DNA of 64,000 nt from Nannocystis sp. (GTDB lineage: Bacteria; Myxococcota_A; Polyangia; Nannocystales; Nannocystaceae): NCBI GenBank assembly GCA_016712315.1, contig JADJRG010000017.1, positions 434,001 to 498,000 of the forward strand, given 5' to 3'. Positions 47,378-56,586 of the stretch are shown piece by piece; position 1 is the stretch's first letter; each line of letters starts with the position of its first letter. Made by a program: the position numbers and the translations under genes. A model generated the notes under the pieces. The model was given only the letters and a program-made list of their open reading frames with translations, did no database searches and was not told the origin of the DNA.

Positions 47378-48346
47378 ATGAGCGGGGCGCGGCGAGTGAT
47401 GGTCTCAGGGGCGACGACGCCGGGCGGAGCGGCGCTGGTGCGGGCGCTGCTCGAGGAGCCGTCGATCGAGCTGGTGCTGGCGCTGGGCCTGGAAGAGGCG
47501 GGCTCAGCGGCGGTGGCGACGGCGCTGCCAGGGGCCGAGCGGCGCTTGGTGTACGAACAGGTGGATCTGCGGCGGCCTCGCGCGCTCCGACGGCTGCTGT
47601 TCGGGCGGGCTCGTGCGCTGGAGATCTCGGCGGTGGTGCACTCGGCGCTGCACCGGAGCGCCCGTGACGGCGGGCGCGGGGTGCACGATCTGAACGTCGA
47701 GTCGATGCGCGAATTCCTGCACTTGCTCGAGCGACACCCGACGATCTCTCGCCTGGTCGTTCGGTCCTACGCGGAGGTGTACCGGCTGGTGCAGGACCGG
47801 CCGTCGATCGTCGATGAGGAGCACCCGCTGGATCTACGACCCGAGGCGCCGCAGTGGGTGCGCGACCGGGTCGAGGCGGATCTGACGGCGTGCTCGGCGA
47901 TGGGGCAGGGGCGGCTGAAGGTGATCGTGCTGCGCTGCGCGGAGTGCCTGGCGCCAGGCTCAGGCAGCCAGCTCTACGACTATTTGCAGTCGCGGGTGTG
48001 TATGCGGCCGCTGGGCTTCGATCCGATGATGAACTTGCTGTCGATCGAGGACCAGTGCGCGGCGATCGTCAGCGCGCTGCGCTACGGCGGGCAGGGGATC
48101 TTCAATATTCCAGGGGCGGACACGCTGCCGCTGTCGCGCCTGATCGCGCGCTTCGGGCGGGTGGAGGTGCCGGTGCCGGCGCCGCTGCTGGGGCCGCTGT
48201 ACCGGCTGCGCTCGGCGACGATCGGGGCGGACTTCCGCTATGACCTGAACTACTGGCGCTTCCACTTCAGCGGGGTGCTCGACGGGGCGCGCGCGCGCGA
48301 GCGCTTGGGCTATTCGCCGCAGCACCCGCTGCGCTTCCCTCGCTGA
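47378..48346 (+). CDS. NAD-dependent epimerase/dehydratase-like protein
   Basis: A 322-residue SDR-extended-like protein. The Rossmann motif is VMVSGATTPGGAALVRAL, an atypical variant (no GxxGxxG exactly). YAEVYRLV occupies the active-site Tyr region without the usual YxxxK, so it may be non-catalytic or use another residue. SVVHSALH-like and NIPGADTLPLSRL segments match the family of NAD-dependent epimerases. It is translationally close to the acyltransferase (3-base gap). A role in modifying a lipid headgroup or binding a nucleotide sugar is inferred from context only. Confidence 0.75.
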   Translation: MSGARRVMVSGATTPGGAALVRALLEEPSIELVLALGLEEAGSAAVATALPGAERRLVYEQVDLRRPRALRRLLFGRARALEISAVVHSALHRSARDGGRGVHDLNVESMREFLHLLERHPTISRLVVRSYAEVYRLVQDRPSIVDEEHPLDLRPEAPQWVRDRVEADLTACSAMGQGRLKVIVLRCAECLAPGSGSQLYDYLQSRVCMRPLGFDPMMNLLSIEDQCAAIVSALRYGGQGIFNIPGADTLPLSRLIARFGRVEVPVPAPLLGPLYRLRSATIGADFRYDLNYWRFHFSGVLDGARARERLGYSPQHPLRFPR

Positions 48347-48399
48347 TGGCGGGGCGTGGGAGGACATGTCTCTTGAGACATGCGATTTCTTCTTGGTGA

Positions 48400-49329
48400 T
48401 CAGTAGCGGCGGGGCGGCGGCGGGGCGTAGCGGCCGGGGAAGGGGTCGGCGGTGTCGCGGCGGTGGAGCTCTTGGGTGTCGATGACGCGCTCCTGAAAGA
48501 AGGCGACGCCGATGACGCCGATGTTGCGAGGACGGCCGGTCTGGCCGGCGTAGCTCTCCTCGAGGCCGCTGAAGCGGAAGGCGGCGGTGGTGCTGTCGGA
48601 GGTGCGCCAGCCGTCGATGACGAAGCTGGTGTAGGGGTCGACGACGTAGCCGCGCTTGGCAAAGCTGGCGTCGCGGCCGTCGATGACGTCGAGGCCGTCG
48701 ACGGCGGCGACGACCTCGTAGCGGGCGCCGGTGTCGTTGCTGATGCCGATGGTGTAGCGCTCGCCGGCGCGGCCGATCGCGTAGCGCTGGCCGGCGACGT
48801 CGACGCCGGGGAGGGCGGCGCCGCGCTCGTCGAGCAAGGAGACGCGCAGGGCGCCGTGGCTGGCGATCGCGGGCTGGGCGGCGACGCCGCCGCGGAGCTG
48901 GGTGAGGTCGCGGATCCCCTCGGGCTCGTTGTAGCGGAGCTGGAGGAGGGCGTCGGGGTTGTCGCTGCGGCGGGTGAAGGTGACGTTTTGGACCTCGCTG
49001 CGGCGGGTCTCTCCATAGGCGGTGCCGAGGCCGCGTGAGCGGGTGGCGACGACGTCGGCGTCGGCGCTGACGGTGGCGTCGCCGCCGCCGCCGCGCTCGT
49101 ACTCGGCGTGCATGGGCGGGGCGGAGGCGGGCGCGGGGCCGGCGGACTCCGCTGCAGGGGCGCCGCCCCAGCTCCGGCCGGCGCTGGAGGAGGCGGCGGA
49201 CGCTTCACCACCAGCGCCGGGCGAGGCGGCGAAGTCGGCGGGTCCAGACTTGCTGTGGCTGCACGCGGCGAGCACGAGCGCAGCAGAGAAGAGGATGGCG
49301 GTGGGGGCGGCGCGGTGGATGTTCTGCAT
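48400..49329 (-). CDS. Hypothetical myxobacterial lipoprotein
   Basis: A 309-residue lipoprotein (lipobox LAAC at ~20-23). A Ser/Ala/Pro/Gly-rich linker reaches residue ~75. The folded part is beta-rich: ALRVSLLDERGAALPGVDV, YTIGISNDTGARYEVVAAVDGLDV, then KRGYVVDPYTSFVIDGWRTS and AAFRFSGLEESYAGQTGRP. The order 'VDG.DV.DG..AS...GYVV.PY.S..I.GWR' recalls conserved proteins of unknown function found in several myxobacteria. It ends in a Pro/Tyr-rich tail (APPPPRRY). No enzymatic motif is visible. It is divergent from the aldo/keto reductase gene. Confidence 0.7.
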   Translation of the reverse strand: MQNIHRAAPTAILFSAALVLAACSHSKSGPADFAASPGAGGEASAASSSAGRSWGGAPAAESAGPAPASAPPMHAEYERGGGGDATVSADADVVATRSRGLGTAYGETRRSEVQNVTFTRRSDNPDALLQLRYNEPEGIRDLTQLRGGVAAQPAIASHGALRVSLLDERGAALPGVDVAGQRYAIGRAGERYTIGISNDTGARYEVVAAVDGLDVIDGRDASFAKRGYVVDPYTSFVIDGWRTSDSTTAAFRFSGLEESYAGQTGRPRNIGVIGVAFFQERVIDTQELHRRDTADPFPGRYAPPPPRRY

Positions 49330-49446
49330 AGCGACGGGTGGGGAACGTGCGGCCCGCGGGGGCGCTTACACGGGCGCTGGCAGGATCGGCGGGGCGATCT
49401 CGCGAGGGCTCGGCAGAGGCGCGCTCGGGCGTGTTATGAGGCGGCG

Positions 49447-50316
49447 ATGCAGCGCCGCAGTCTCGGGGAGAATTCTGGGGTCGAGGTGTCGGTGATCGGA
49501 TTAGGGGCGATGCCGCTCTCGCTGTCCGATAAGCCAGGTGAGGCGGAGGGGATCCGGGTGATCCACGCGGCGCTAGACGCGGGCATGACGCTGATCGACA
49601 CGGCGGACGTGTACTGCGTGGATGAGCGCGACATGGGGGCGAACGAGCGGCTGATCCGGGAGGCGCTGGCGCGCTGGCCGCGGCGCGCAGAGGTGGTGGT
49701 GGCGACGAAGGGGGGGCTGGTGCGGCCAGGTGGGGCGTGGATCTCGCGGGCGAACGCGCGACACCTGCGCGCGGCGTGCGAGGCGAGCCTGCGCGCGTTA
49801 GGGGTGGATGCGATCACGCTGTACCAGCTGCACGCGCCAGACGATGACGTGCCGCTGGAGGAGAGCGTGGGGGCGCTGGCGGAGCTGCGACGGGAGGGCA
49901 AGATCGTGCACGTGGGGCTGAGCAACGTGAACGCGGGCGAGCTGGCGCGGGCGCGGGCGATCGTGCCGATCGTGAGCGTGCAGAACCGCCTGAGCGTGAT
50001 GGACCGCGGCGACCTGCGCAGCGGGCTGGTGGACCTGTGCGCGCAGGAGGGGATCGTGTACCTGGCCTATGGGCCAGTCGGTGGGGCGCACGGGAAGCGG
50101 CGGGTGGCGGCGGATCCGACGCTGTCGGCGATCGCGGCGGCGCGGGGTGTGTCGAACTTCCAGGTGGCGCTGGCGTGGCTGCTGGCCCGCTCTCCCGCGA
50201 TCCTGCCGATCCCGGGGGCTTCGCGGGCGGCGAGCGCGGCGGACTCGGCCGGGGCGGCGGCGCTGCGGCTGAGCGAGGCGGAGCTGGCGGCGCTGGCGGC
50301 GGCGTTCCCAGGGTGA
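49447..50316 (+). CDS. Aldo/keto reductase
   Basis: A 289-residue AKR-fold NADPH oxidoreductase. The catalytic tetrad is recognisable: Asp in DTADVY, Tyr of the same motif, Lys in VVVATKGG, and His in YQLHAPDD. C-terminal IPGASRAASAADSAGA matches the NADPH 2'-phosphate-binding region. It belongs with YajO/YhdN-like general aldehyde reductases. ATG 49447 is used; upstream in-frame sequence is the promoter gap to the divergent lipoprotein gene. Substrate unknown. Confidence 0.9.
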   Translation: MQRRSLGENSGVEVSVIGLGAMPLSLSDKPGEAEGIRVIHAALDAGMTLIDTADVYCVDERDMGANERLIREALARWPRRAEVVVATKGGLVRPGGAWISRANARHLRAACEASLRALGVDAITLYQLHAPDDDVPLEESVGALAELRREGKIVHVGLSNVNAGELARARAIVPIVSVQNRLSVMDRGDLRSGLVDLCAQEGIVYLAYGPVGGAHGKRRVAADPTLSAIAAARGVSNFQVALAWLLARSPAILPIPGASRAASAADSAGAAALRLSEAELAALAAAFPG

Positions 50317-50362
50317 GATGACGGCGCGTTCGCGCGGGGGGGTGGTCGACCTGCGCGGTGGA

Positions 50363-51004
50363 CTACGGCGGATCGAGCGAGAGCGGCGGCGCTGGGGCTG
50401 GCGCGGGGGTGGTTGGCGCGAGGGCGGCGCCGATCGCCTCGGGGACGTAGTTGCCGCCGGAGAGGAGCATCTTAAAGGCCTCTTCGGCGGGGATCCCGAG
50501 GGGGATGCACTCGCAGATCGCGGCGACGCTGAGGGCGCCTCCCATGGGGTTGGGGGCGTCAGGGATAAAGACACAACAGCGCTCGGGGTCGCCAGGGATC
50601 GACTCGCCGCTGGTGAAGGCGAGGACCATGCGCGAGCCAGGTCCAGCGGTGGGGACGAGCACGACGCGCGAGTAGATCCCCTCGCCGCCGCCGGGGGTGA
50701 TCAAGATCTGCTTCCAGGCCTGGTAGACCTCGCGCAGCACAGGCATGCGGGAGAGCAGGCGATCGAGCCAGTCGAGCAGGAGCTTGCCGACCAAGGAGGA
50801 GACGAGCAGGCCGATCAGGTAGATGAGCGCGACGGCGATGAGGATCCCGACAAAAGGTATGTCGACGCCGAGCAGGGCGCGCACCGGCTCGCGGCTCTTG
50901 CCTTCGATGTAGACGATGACGCCGATGGTGATCGCGAGCGGGATCGCCGAAAAAACTCCGGTGAGCAGGGTCTTGCGGAGGTGGCGGGCGAGCTTGTTGG
51001 TCAC
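50363..51004 (-). CDS. DUF502 membrane protein
   Basis: A 213-residue DUF502 protein with two membrane helices (TGVFSAIPLAITIGVIVYI and VGILIAVALIYLIGLLVSSL). The conserved cytosolic/periplasmic core follows, including MPVLREVYQAWKQI, FTSGESIPG and VFIPDAPNPMGGAL. DUF502 proteins are widespread and have no known function. The GTG start (51004) puts the conserved 'LARHLRKTLLTGVF' block first; a longer frame to 51064 adds only an Arg/Pro-rich stretch. The C-terminus is Pro/Ala-rich. It converges with the AKR gene. Confidence 0.85.
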   Translation of the reverse strand: MTNKLARHLRKTLLTGVFSAIPLAITIGVIVYIEGKSREPVRALLGVDIPFVGILIAVALIYLIGLLVSSLVGKLLLDWLDRLLSRMPVLREVYQAWKQILITPGGGEGIYSRVVLVPTAGPGSRMVLAFTSGESIPGDPERCCVFIPDAPNPMGGALSVAAICECIPLGIPAEEAFKMLLSGGNYVPEAIGAALAPTTPAPAPAPPLSLDPP

Positions 51005-51078
51005 GCGTGGTAGTGTCGCCCCGGCGCGCTGGCGCGGCCAAGTGGGCGTTCGTGGGTCGCGCACGGTCGCGCGCGTAG

Positions 51079-51651
51079 TCAGCGGCCCTGTCGCCTCTTC
51101 TTCAGCCGCGTGGCGCCCGTGACCGCGAGGGCGAGGGCGCCCGCGGTGCAGCTGAGCAGGCCGGTGAAGGCGGCGACGTTGTCGCGGCTGTCTTGGCCGT
51201 AGTAACGGCCCCCCTCTTCGATGAAGACGTAGAGGGCGAGGCCAGCGGCGACGCCGCAGACGGCCGTAAAAATGACGCCGCCGGCGAGCATGCCGCGATC
51301 GTGGCGGAGCTTCTTGTCGCGCAGACGGGCGAACGGCAGCGGCACCGGCATCGGGTGCATCTGGTGCTCCTCGCGGTGCCGGTCGTCGGGCTCGATGATC
51401 ACGAGGACGTGCTCGTCGAGCGGAGGGACCTCGATGAGATCGAACGGTCGCTCCAGCGGGAGCACGCGGAGATCGGGAGCGTCAGGCGGCGCAGGGGTGA
51501 GGCTCTTGAGAGGGGGCTCGGCGGGGGGCTCTGGGGCGCTCTGCTGCGTCGGTTCGGCGCCGTGGGCGTGGGCGGGCGCCGTCGGCAGGAGCAGCGCGCT
51601 CGCGGCGAAGAGCGCGCAGAGGCGCGAGGCGGCGCGGGGGTGCGGCGACAT
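51079..51651 (-). CDS. Hypothetical membrane protein
   Basis: A 190-residue protein. A signal peptide-like N-terminus (LCALFAASALLLPTAPAHA) precedes a Pro-rich linker. A His/acidic segment with DRHREEHQMHPMPVPLPF follows, then two hydrophobic helices (GMLAGGVIFTAVCGVAAGLALYVF and VAAFTGLLSCTAGALALAV). The C-terminus is basic. ATG 51651 is chosen because it leads directly into the signal peptide; an earlier one at 51762 does not. It lies 136 bases downstream of the ATPase gamma gene and is not clearly part of that operon. Not recognised. Confidence 0.65.
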   Translation of the reverse strand: MSPHPRAASRLCALFAASALLLPTAPAHAHGAEPTQQSAPEPPAEPPLKSLTPAPPDAPDLRVLPLERPFDLIEVPPLDEHVLVIIEPDDRHREEHQMHPMPVPLPFARLRDKKLRHDRGMLAGGVIFTAVCGVAAGLALYVFIEEGGRYYGQDSRDNVAAFTGLLSCTAGALALAVTGATRLKKRRQGR

Positions 51652-51787
51652 GGCGGAGCTACCTTTCGCCTGGGCTGAAGGCGGCGGCGAGGTGGAGATC
51701 GCGTAGGACGCGACGCGCCTATTCTCGAGCCTGACGCCCATGGGGAGCAGCGATGCTCTCATGCGCTTCGGTGAGGGACAAGCTGGG

Positions 51788-52615
51788 TCAGCGCGTGCGG
51801 GTGACCGAGCGGCGGCCGCCTCGGACCTCGAGCATCTCTTGGGTTGTGGACTCTTGGCTGAGCTTGCGGACGAGCAGCTCTTGTTCGGCGATCCGGCGAT
51901 CGCTCTGGTCGACGGCGCGGGACATGGTCTGGAGGCGAGCGGCGGCTTCGCTGGCTTGGGCGACGCAGAGGGCGTGGTAGACGCGGGCGTGGAGGTGGAG
52001 GGCGGCGGTGGGGGCGCGGAGCTGTGGGTGCGGGGTGAGCTCGGCGCGCGGGGCGACGAAGTGGGCGGGCACGGCGGCGGCGCCAGGGAGGGTCGGGGCG
52101 CGCTCCCATGCCTCGATCTCAGGGGTGCCGCTGCTCATGGTGCGGGCGGCGAGGATGACGGTGAGGTGGAGCTGGGTGGGGTCGGCGAGATCCGTGAGCA
52201 GGCGGACGAGGCGGCTGCTGATCGCCTGTAAGGCGGCGACGGAGGAGGGGGCGGCGAGCTCGATGATCCCAGGCTGGCCGTGGAGCTCGCTGATCAGGCG
52301 CTGGCCGACGGCGACGCGCAGGGCGGGGGCGCGGGCCCGCTCGGCGGCGGCGAGGGCCTCGGCGACCATGCGGTTGAGGCGGCCGCAGAGGCCGAGCTCG
52401 CTGCCGATGGCGATGATCGCTGGGACCGGCGCGGCAGGCGGGCGCAGCAGCTCGTGGGCGAAGCCGGCGGTCCAAAGGAGGTGACGGGCGGCGTGCTCCG
52501 CGTGGGCGGCCCAGCGGATGCTCTGCGCGGCGGCGAGGGTGCGGGCGGCGTGGGCGACGTCGCGGAAGGAGCGCCAGGCGCCTAGGCGCGCCTCGAGGGC
52601 GCGGATCGAGCTCAT
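51788..52615 (-). CDS. atpG: N-type ATPase gamma subunit
   Basis: A 275-residue gamma subunit, the central rotor stalk of the ATP synthase/ATPase. N-terminal helix (SSIRALEARLGAWRSFRDVAHAARTLAAAQ region) and the C-terminal helix (RLQTMSRAVDQSDRRIAEQELLVRKLSQES region) form the expected coiled coil. The middle contains IGSELGLCGRLNRMV, a gamma-family segment. The start ATG overlaps the alpha stop by 4 bases. It is the last gene of the N-ATPase operon. N-type gammas are divergent from those of standard F-ATPases, as seen here. Confidence 0.85.
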   Translation of the reverse strand: MSSIRALEARLGAWRSFRDVAHAARTLAAAQSIRWAAHAEHAARHLLWTAGFAHELLRPPAAPVPAIIAIGSELGLCGRLNRMVAEALAAAERARAPALRVAVGQRLISELHGQPGIIELAAPSSVAALQAISSRLVRLLTDLADPTQLHLTVILAARTMSSGTPEIEAWERAPTLPGAAAVPAHFVAPRAELTPHPQLRAPTAALHLHARVYHALCVAQASEAAARLQTMSRAVDQSDRRIAEQELLVRKLSQESTTQEMLEVRGGRRSVTRTR

Positions 52616-54252
52616 GGGGCCTCTGGGGCGGTCTGTGGGGCGAGGGTGGGGCCCTGATTGGCTTCGCGGGTGCTGCTCTCTGGGGAGGGGCTGGGGAGGG
52701 GCTGCGTGGGCTCCGTGCTGGCCTCTGGGTCAGGTTCGAGGAGCGGGCGCAGGGCCGCTTCGACGTGCTCGGCGAGGGCGCGGAGCTCGGCGTCCTCGAG
52801 CTTCTTGCCGGCGGCGAGCTTGCGGAGGGGCTCGGGCAGGCGCTCGCGGCAGCGCTGGAGGGCGCGGTCTGCGGCCTCGTGGATCTGGGCGAGCGGGACG
52901 CGGGTGACCTCGGGGCTCTGGAGGACGAGCAGGCGGATCACCGACTCCGGCCAGCCGAGCGGCTTGGCTCGCTCCTGGCGGAGTAAGAGGCGGGTGCGGC
53001 GGCCCCAGTCGATGACGCGCTGGGTGGTGGCCTCGAGCTGGGCGCCGAAGCGGCTAAAGGTCTCGAGCTCGAGGAAGAGGGCGTAGCGGTTCTTGACGCT
53101 GCCGGCGAGCTTGCGCAGGGTGGCGGGCTGGGCCTTGCCGCCGACGCGGGAGACGGAGAGGGAGACGTCGACGGCGGGGAGCTGGTGCTCGGCGACGAGG
53201 CCGGCGTCCATGCGGATCTGGCCGTCGGTGATCGAGACGAGGTTGGTGGGGATGTAGGCGGCGAGGTCGCCGGCTTGGGTCTCGATGATCGGGAGGGCGG
53301 TGAGGGAGCCGCCGCCGCGGCGGGCGCCGAGCTGGGTGGCGCGCTCGAGCAGGCGGGCGTGGGCGTAGAAGACGTCGACGGGGAAGGCTTCGCGGCCGAC
53401 GGGGCGGTCGAGGAGGAGGGCGAGGGTGCGGTGGGCGTGGGCGTGGGCGGTGAGGTCGTCGAGGATGACGACGACGTCGCGGCCGCGCAGCATGAGGGAC
53501 TCGGCGATCGCGAAGGCGGTGTAGGGGGCGAGGTGGATCTGGCCGAGGGGGGCGTCGGCGGTGGCGACGACGGCGAAGCCGCGCTCAAAGAAGCCGGCGC
53601 GGCGCAGCTCCTCTAGGAAACCAGAGACCTCGGCGCCGCGGCGGCCGATGGCGACGTAGACGCCGACGAGATCCGGGCCGAGGGCGGCGAGGATGTCGAC
53701 GCCGAGCTCGCTCTTGCCGGTGGAGCGGTCGCCGATGATGAGCTGTCGTTGGCCGCGGCCGACGGGGATCATGGCGTCGACGACGAAGACGCCGGTGCGC
53801 AGGGGGCGGGTGACGGGCTCGCGATCGAGGAGCGGGATCGGGGCGCCGTCGACGACGACGCGCTCGCGGGTGCGCAGGGGGCCGAGGTCGTCGAGGGGGC
53901 GGCCTACAGGGTCGATGACGCGGCCGATGACGCCGTCGCCGGCGGGGACGTCGAGCACGCGGCCGAGGCGGCGGACGACGGCGCCGGCCATGGCGTCGCC
54001 CTCGCCGAGGAGGACGAGGTGGATCCGCTCGTCGCTGACGATCTCGGCGCGGGCTGGGATCCCGCCGACGTCGAGCAGCTCGCCGGCGACGGGGGCCTCG
54101 ACGCCGACGGCGATGGCGACGCCGTCGCCGACTTCAATGACGCGGCCGACGCGGCGGACGTCGAGCTGTGGTTTGAGGTCGCCGAGGCGGCCGCGCAGGG
54201 CGGCGAGGGTGGCCTCGGCTTGCTCGTGGAGGTGGCGGTCGAGGGCGCTCAT
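52612..54252 (-). CDS. atpA: N-type ATPase alpha subunit
   Basis: A 546-residue alpha subunit. The P-loop is GDRSTGKS (174-181), slightly different from the usual GDRQTGKT. The nucleotide-binding core follows, with the conserved arginine region in the alpha family. The C-terminus is extended and Pro/Glu-rich (about 50 residues). It stacks with beta to form the catalytic head. The start overlaps the b-subunit stop by ATGA and its own stop overlaps atpG. Confidence 0.93.
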   Translation of the reverse strand: MSALDRHLHEQAEATLAALRGRLGDLKPQLDVRRVGRVIEVGDGVAIAVGVEAPVAGELLDVGGIPARAEIVSDERIHLVLLGEGDAMAGAVVRRLGRVLDVPAGDGVIGRVIDPVGRPLDDLGPLRTRERVVVDGAPIPLLDREPVTRPLRTGVFVVDAMIPVGRGQRQLIIGDRSTGKSELGVDILAALGPDLVGVYVAIGRRGAEVSGFLEELRRAGFFERGFAVVATADAPLGQIHLAPYTAFAIAESLMLRGRDVVVILDDLTAHAHAHRTLALLLDRPVGREAFPVDVFYAHARLLERATQLGARRGGGSLTALPIIETQAGDLAAYIPTNLVSITDGQIRMDAGLVAEHQLPAVDVSLSVSRVGGKAQPATLRKLAGSVKNRYALFLELETFSRFGAQLEATTQRVIDWGRRTRLLLRQERAKPLGWPESVIRLLVLQSPEVTRVPLAQIHEAADRALQRCRERLPEPLRKLAAGKKLEDAELRALAEHVEAALRPLLEPDPEASTEPTQPLPSPSPESSTREANQGPTLAPQTAPEAP

Positions 54253-54989
54253 GCGGCGCGCTCGGCGGTGGAGGTGGCGTCGAGGTCGCCGCTCTCATGG
54301 CCTTCGAGCCAGGTTGAGAGGGCGGCGGAGGCGTCGCCGGGGACCTCGAGGCCGCCGGCGATCAGGCGGACGCCGGCGATGAGGGCGTCGTCCTTGTGGA
54401 GCTCGATGACGGCGGCGGGGCCGAAGACCTCGCGGAAGATCTTATGGATCGCGGCCTCGTCGGCGTCGGCGCTGAGCCAGGCTTGGATAGGCGGGTGCGG
54501 GGTCGGCAGGGCGGCGCGGAGGGCGAGGGCGGCGCGGCGGGCGAAGGCGAGCGTGAGGTGAGGGGCGGCGATCTCGTGGAGGAGGCGGCCGGCGGCGTCG
54601 GCGGCGAGGCGGGTGAGCTGCGGGCGGAGGTCGGCGAGCACGCGGCGGCGCTGGGCCTCGGCCTCGGCGGCGGCGGCGGCGAGGATCTTCTGCGACTCGA
54701 CGCGGGCGGCGGCGAGCTGGTCGTCGACGAGCTGATCGCCGCGGGCGCGCGCCTCGGCGGCGATCGCCTCGACGCCGGCCTCGAGCTCGGCGCGGCGGGC
54801 GTCGAAGTCGCGCTTGGTCTGGTCGAGCTCGGCGCGGGCCGCGAGCGCCTCGCGGCGGCTGCGCTCGATCTCATCGCGCCGCTCCAACATGACCTTACGG
54901 ACAGGTTTAAAGAGGAAGCGGCCGAGCACGTACATCAGCGCGGCGAAGTTGATCAGCTCAAAGAGCAGGGTCTTCCAGTCGATTGCCAT
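54249..54989 (-). CDS. atpF: N-type ATPase b subunit, elongated
   Basis: A 246-residue b subunit. One N-terminal membrane helix (TLLFELINFAALMYVLGRFLF) is followed by a long coiled coil (VMLERRDEIERSRREALAARAELDQ region). A C-terminal part, about 100 residues longer than in standard F-ATPase b, carries residues that may replace the missing delta subunit as the stator tip. No separate delta gene is present, as is usual for N-type operons. It overlaps atpA by ATGA and starts 7 bases after atpE. Confidence 0.88.
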   Translation of the reverse strand: MAIDWKTLLFELINFAALMYVLGRFLFKPVRKVMLERRDEIERSRREALAARAELDQTKRDFDARRAELEAGVEAIAAEARARGDQLVDDQLAAARVESQKILAAAAAEAEAQRRRVLADLRPQLTRLAADAAGRLLHEIAAPHLTLAFARRAALALRAALPTPHPPIQAWLSADADEAAIHKIFREVFGPAAVIELHKDDALIAGVRLIAGGLEVPGDASAALSTWLEGHESGDLDATSTAERAA

Positions 54990-54996
54990 CGGCGGT

Positions 54997-55251
54997 CTAC
55001 GAGAGGAAGGGGTTGGCGAAGAGGACGATGAGGGTGATGACGAGGCAGTAGATCGCGGTCGACTCGACCATGGCGATGCCGACGAAGAGGGTGCGGCTGA
55101 TCGTCGAGGCGGCCTCGGGCTGGCGGGCGATCGCGTCGAGGGCGGCGGCGACGGCGCGGCCTTCGCCGAGCGCGGGGCCGATGGTGCCGACGGAGATCGT
55201 CAACCCAGCGACGAGCAAAGAGATGGCGGAGAGGAGGGTCTGGTCGCTCAT
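54997..55251 (-). CDS. atpE: N-type ATPase c subunit, two membrane carboxylates
   Basis: An 84-residue c subunit, hairpin of two hydrophobic helices. The ion-binding residues are Glu30 in GPALGEGRA and Glu63 in VESTAIY, with Val62, Ser64, Thr65 and Tyr68 around it. This ES-T-x-x-Y pattern plus an acidic or Gln residue on helix 1 is the known Na+ signature. A two-glutamate arrangement is typical of N-type rings; at least one characterised N-type ring was reported to be proton-specific, so the coupling ion cannot be decided from sequence. The ATG overlaps the atpB stop. Confidence 0.9.
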   Translation of the reverse strand: MSDQTLLSAISLLVAGLTISVGTIGPALGEGRAVAAALDAIARQPEAASTISRTLFVGIAMVESTAIYCLVITLIVLFANPFLS

Positions 55252-55973
55252 GCGGGGGTTCCTTGGGGGGCCTCTTGGGGCTTGGGCCCCGGTTCGGGCG
55301 GGGTGGGCTCGGGTTTGTGGCTGGTTTCGACTTGGACTGCCGCGGCGATGTACACGGCCGCGAGCACGCCGAAGATGTAGGCCTGGACGAGGCCGGTGAG
55401 CACTCCGAGGAGGAGGATCGGCACGGGGACGAGCGCGCCGGCGACGGTGAGCAGGATCGCGCCGATCATCTGGCCGCTCATGATGTTGCCGAAGAGGCGG
55501 ACGGCGAGGGCGAGGGTGCGGGTGAGCTCGCCGAAGAGGTTGAGCGGCAAGAGGAGGATGTTGGGCTGGATGTAGAGCTTGAGGTAACCGAGCAGGCCGC
55601 GGCGGCGGATCCCGAAGTAGGGGACGGCGCCGAAGACGACGAGGGCGAGGGCGGCGGCGGTCGCGAGATCGGCGGTGGGCGGGCGGACGCGGGGGATCAA
55701 GGCGAGCAGGTTGCAGACAGCGATGAAGAGCACGAGGGTGCCGATGAGGGGCACGTAGGGGCGGGGATCTTCGTCGACGATCTCGCCGATGGTGCCGCTG
55801 ATCCAGGTGGTCAGGTACTCGAGCGCGGCCTGCCACAAGGTGATCTCGCGGACCTTGAGGGCGCGTGAGGCGAGGATCGTGGCGACGCTGAGCAGCAGGG
55901 TCACGGCGGCGGTGACAAAGATGGTGTCGGCGAAGACGACGCCGAAGAGCTCGACGGTGAAGAGCGGGTTCAT
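55248..55973 (-). CDS. atpB: N-type ATPase a subunit
   Basis: A 241-residue a subunit (stator channel). About five membrane helices are present. The essential Arg is in the LTRTLALAVRLFGNIMSG segment. The C-terminal ~30 residues are Pro/Glu-rich and non-conserved. The start overlaps atpR by ATGA and the stop overlaps atpE by ATGA. Confidence 0.92.
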   Translation of the reverse strand: MNPLFTVELFGVVFADTIFVTAAVTLLLSVATILASRALKVREITLWQAALEYLTTWISGTIGEIVDEDPRPYVPLIGTLVLFIAVCNLLALIPRVRPPTADLATAAALALVVFGAVPYFGIRRRGLLGYLKLYIQPNILLLPLNLFGELTRTLALAVRLFGNIMSGQMIGAILLTVAGALVPVPILLLGVLTGLVQAYIFGVLAAVYIAAAVQVETSHKPEPTPPEPGPKPQEAPQGTPA

Positions 55974-56254
55974 GAGGGCTGCCTCATCGGCCAGATGCGA
56001 AGATAGGCCTGAGTGAGCAGGAGGCCGACGCCGCCGGCGATCGCGGCGGCGCCAGACCAGCGGGCGAGGGCGAGGATCACGAGCGGCGGGAGGAGCAGGC
56101 GCAGGGGGGCGCTGAGCAGGAGGGCGCGCGGGCGCTGCTCTCGGAGCAGGCGATCGACGGCGCGGCGGAGGAGCCTGAGATAAAGGGCGCCGACGAGCAG
56201 GCCGGCGAGCAGGCCGACGAGGGCGGGCGCGGCGTGGTGGATCGTGAGGGTCAT
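55970..56254 (-). CDS. atpR: N-type ATPase AtpR (AtpI-like accessory)
   Basis: A 94-residue membrane protein with three hydrophobic stretches (PALVGLLAGLLVGALYLRLL, LLLPPLVILALARW, AIAGGVGLLLTQAYLRI). AtpR is found only in N-type ATPase operons and is needed for assembly or ion coupling of the c ring in characterised examples. The start at 56254 overlaps the atpQ stop by ATGA; an upstream frame would add nine residues. Confidence 0.85.
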   Translation of the reverse strand: MTLTIHHAAPALVGLLAGLLVGALYLRLLRRAVDRLLREQRPRALLLSAPLRLLLPPLVILALARWSGAAAIAGGVGLLLTQAYLRIWPMRQPS

Positions 56255-56586
56255 GGGCGCTCCTCCTGGATGACCTTCCAATAAAAATAGCCGGCGGCGC
56301 AGAGGCCGAGGGTGAGGAGGGCGAGCGCCCAGGTGACGCCGGTGCCGTAGGCGCGGTCGATGAGGTGGCCGACGAGGGCGCCGAGGGCGATGGGGGTGAC
56401 GATCAGCCAGCCGAGGGTGCCGACGCGGGCGACGTGGGCCCAGAGGGAGCCGACGGGCTCGCGGCGGGCGCGCTCGCGGCGCTGGTGGGCGAGCGAGATC
56501 TTGCGGGTGAGGCGGGCGCTTGATTGATCGCTGGCGCCGCTGGGCGGCGGGCGCTCAGGGCGCGGAGGGGGCGCGGCTTCGCTCAT
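56251..56586 (-). CDS. atpQ: N-type ATPase AtpQ (AtpI-like)
   Basis: A 111-residue protein. A long basic N-terminal tail with SLAHQRRERARREPVG precedes two helices (TLGWLIVTPIALGALVGHLID and VTWALALLTLGLCAAGYFYW). It matches the small AtpI/AtpQ membrane protein that accompanies N-type ATPase c-ring assembly. It is coupled by ATGA overlaps to both atpC and atpR. Confidence 0.85.
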   Translation of the reverse strand: MSEAAPPPRPERPPPSGASDQSSARLTRKISLAHQRRERARREPVGSLWAHVARVGTLGWLIVTPIALGALVGHLIDRAYGTGVTWALALLTLGLCAAGYFYWKVIQEERP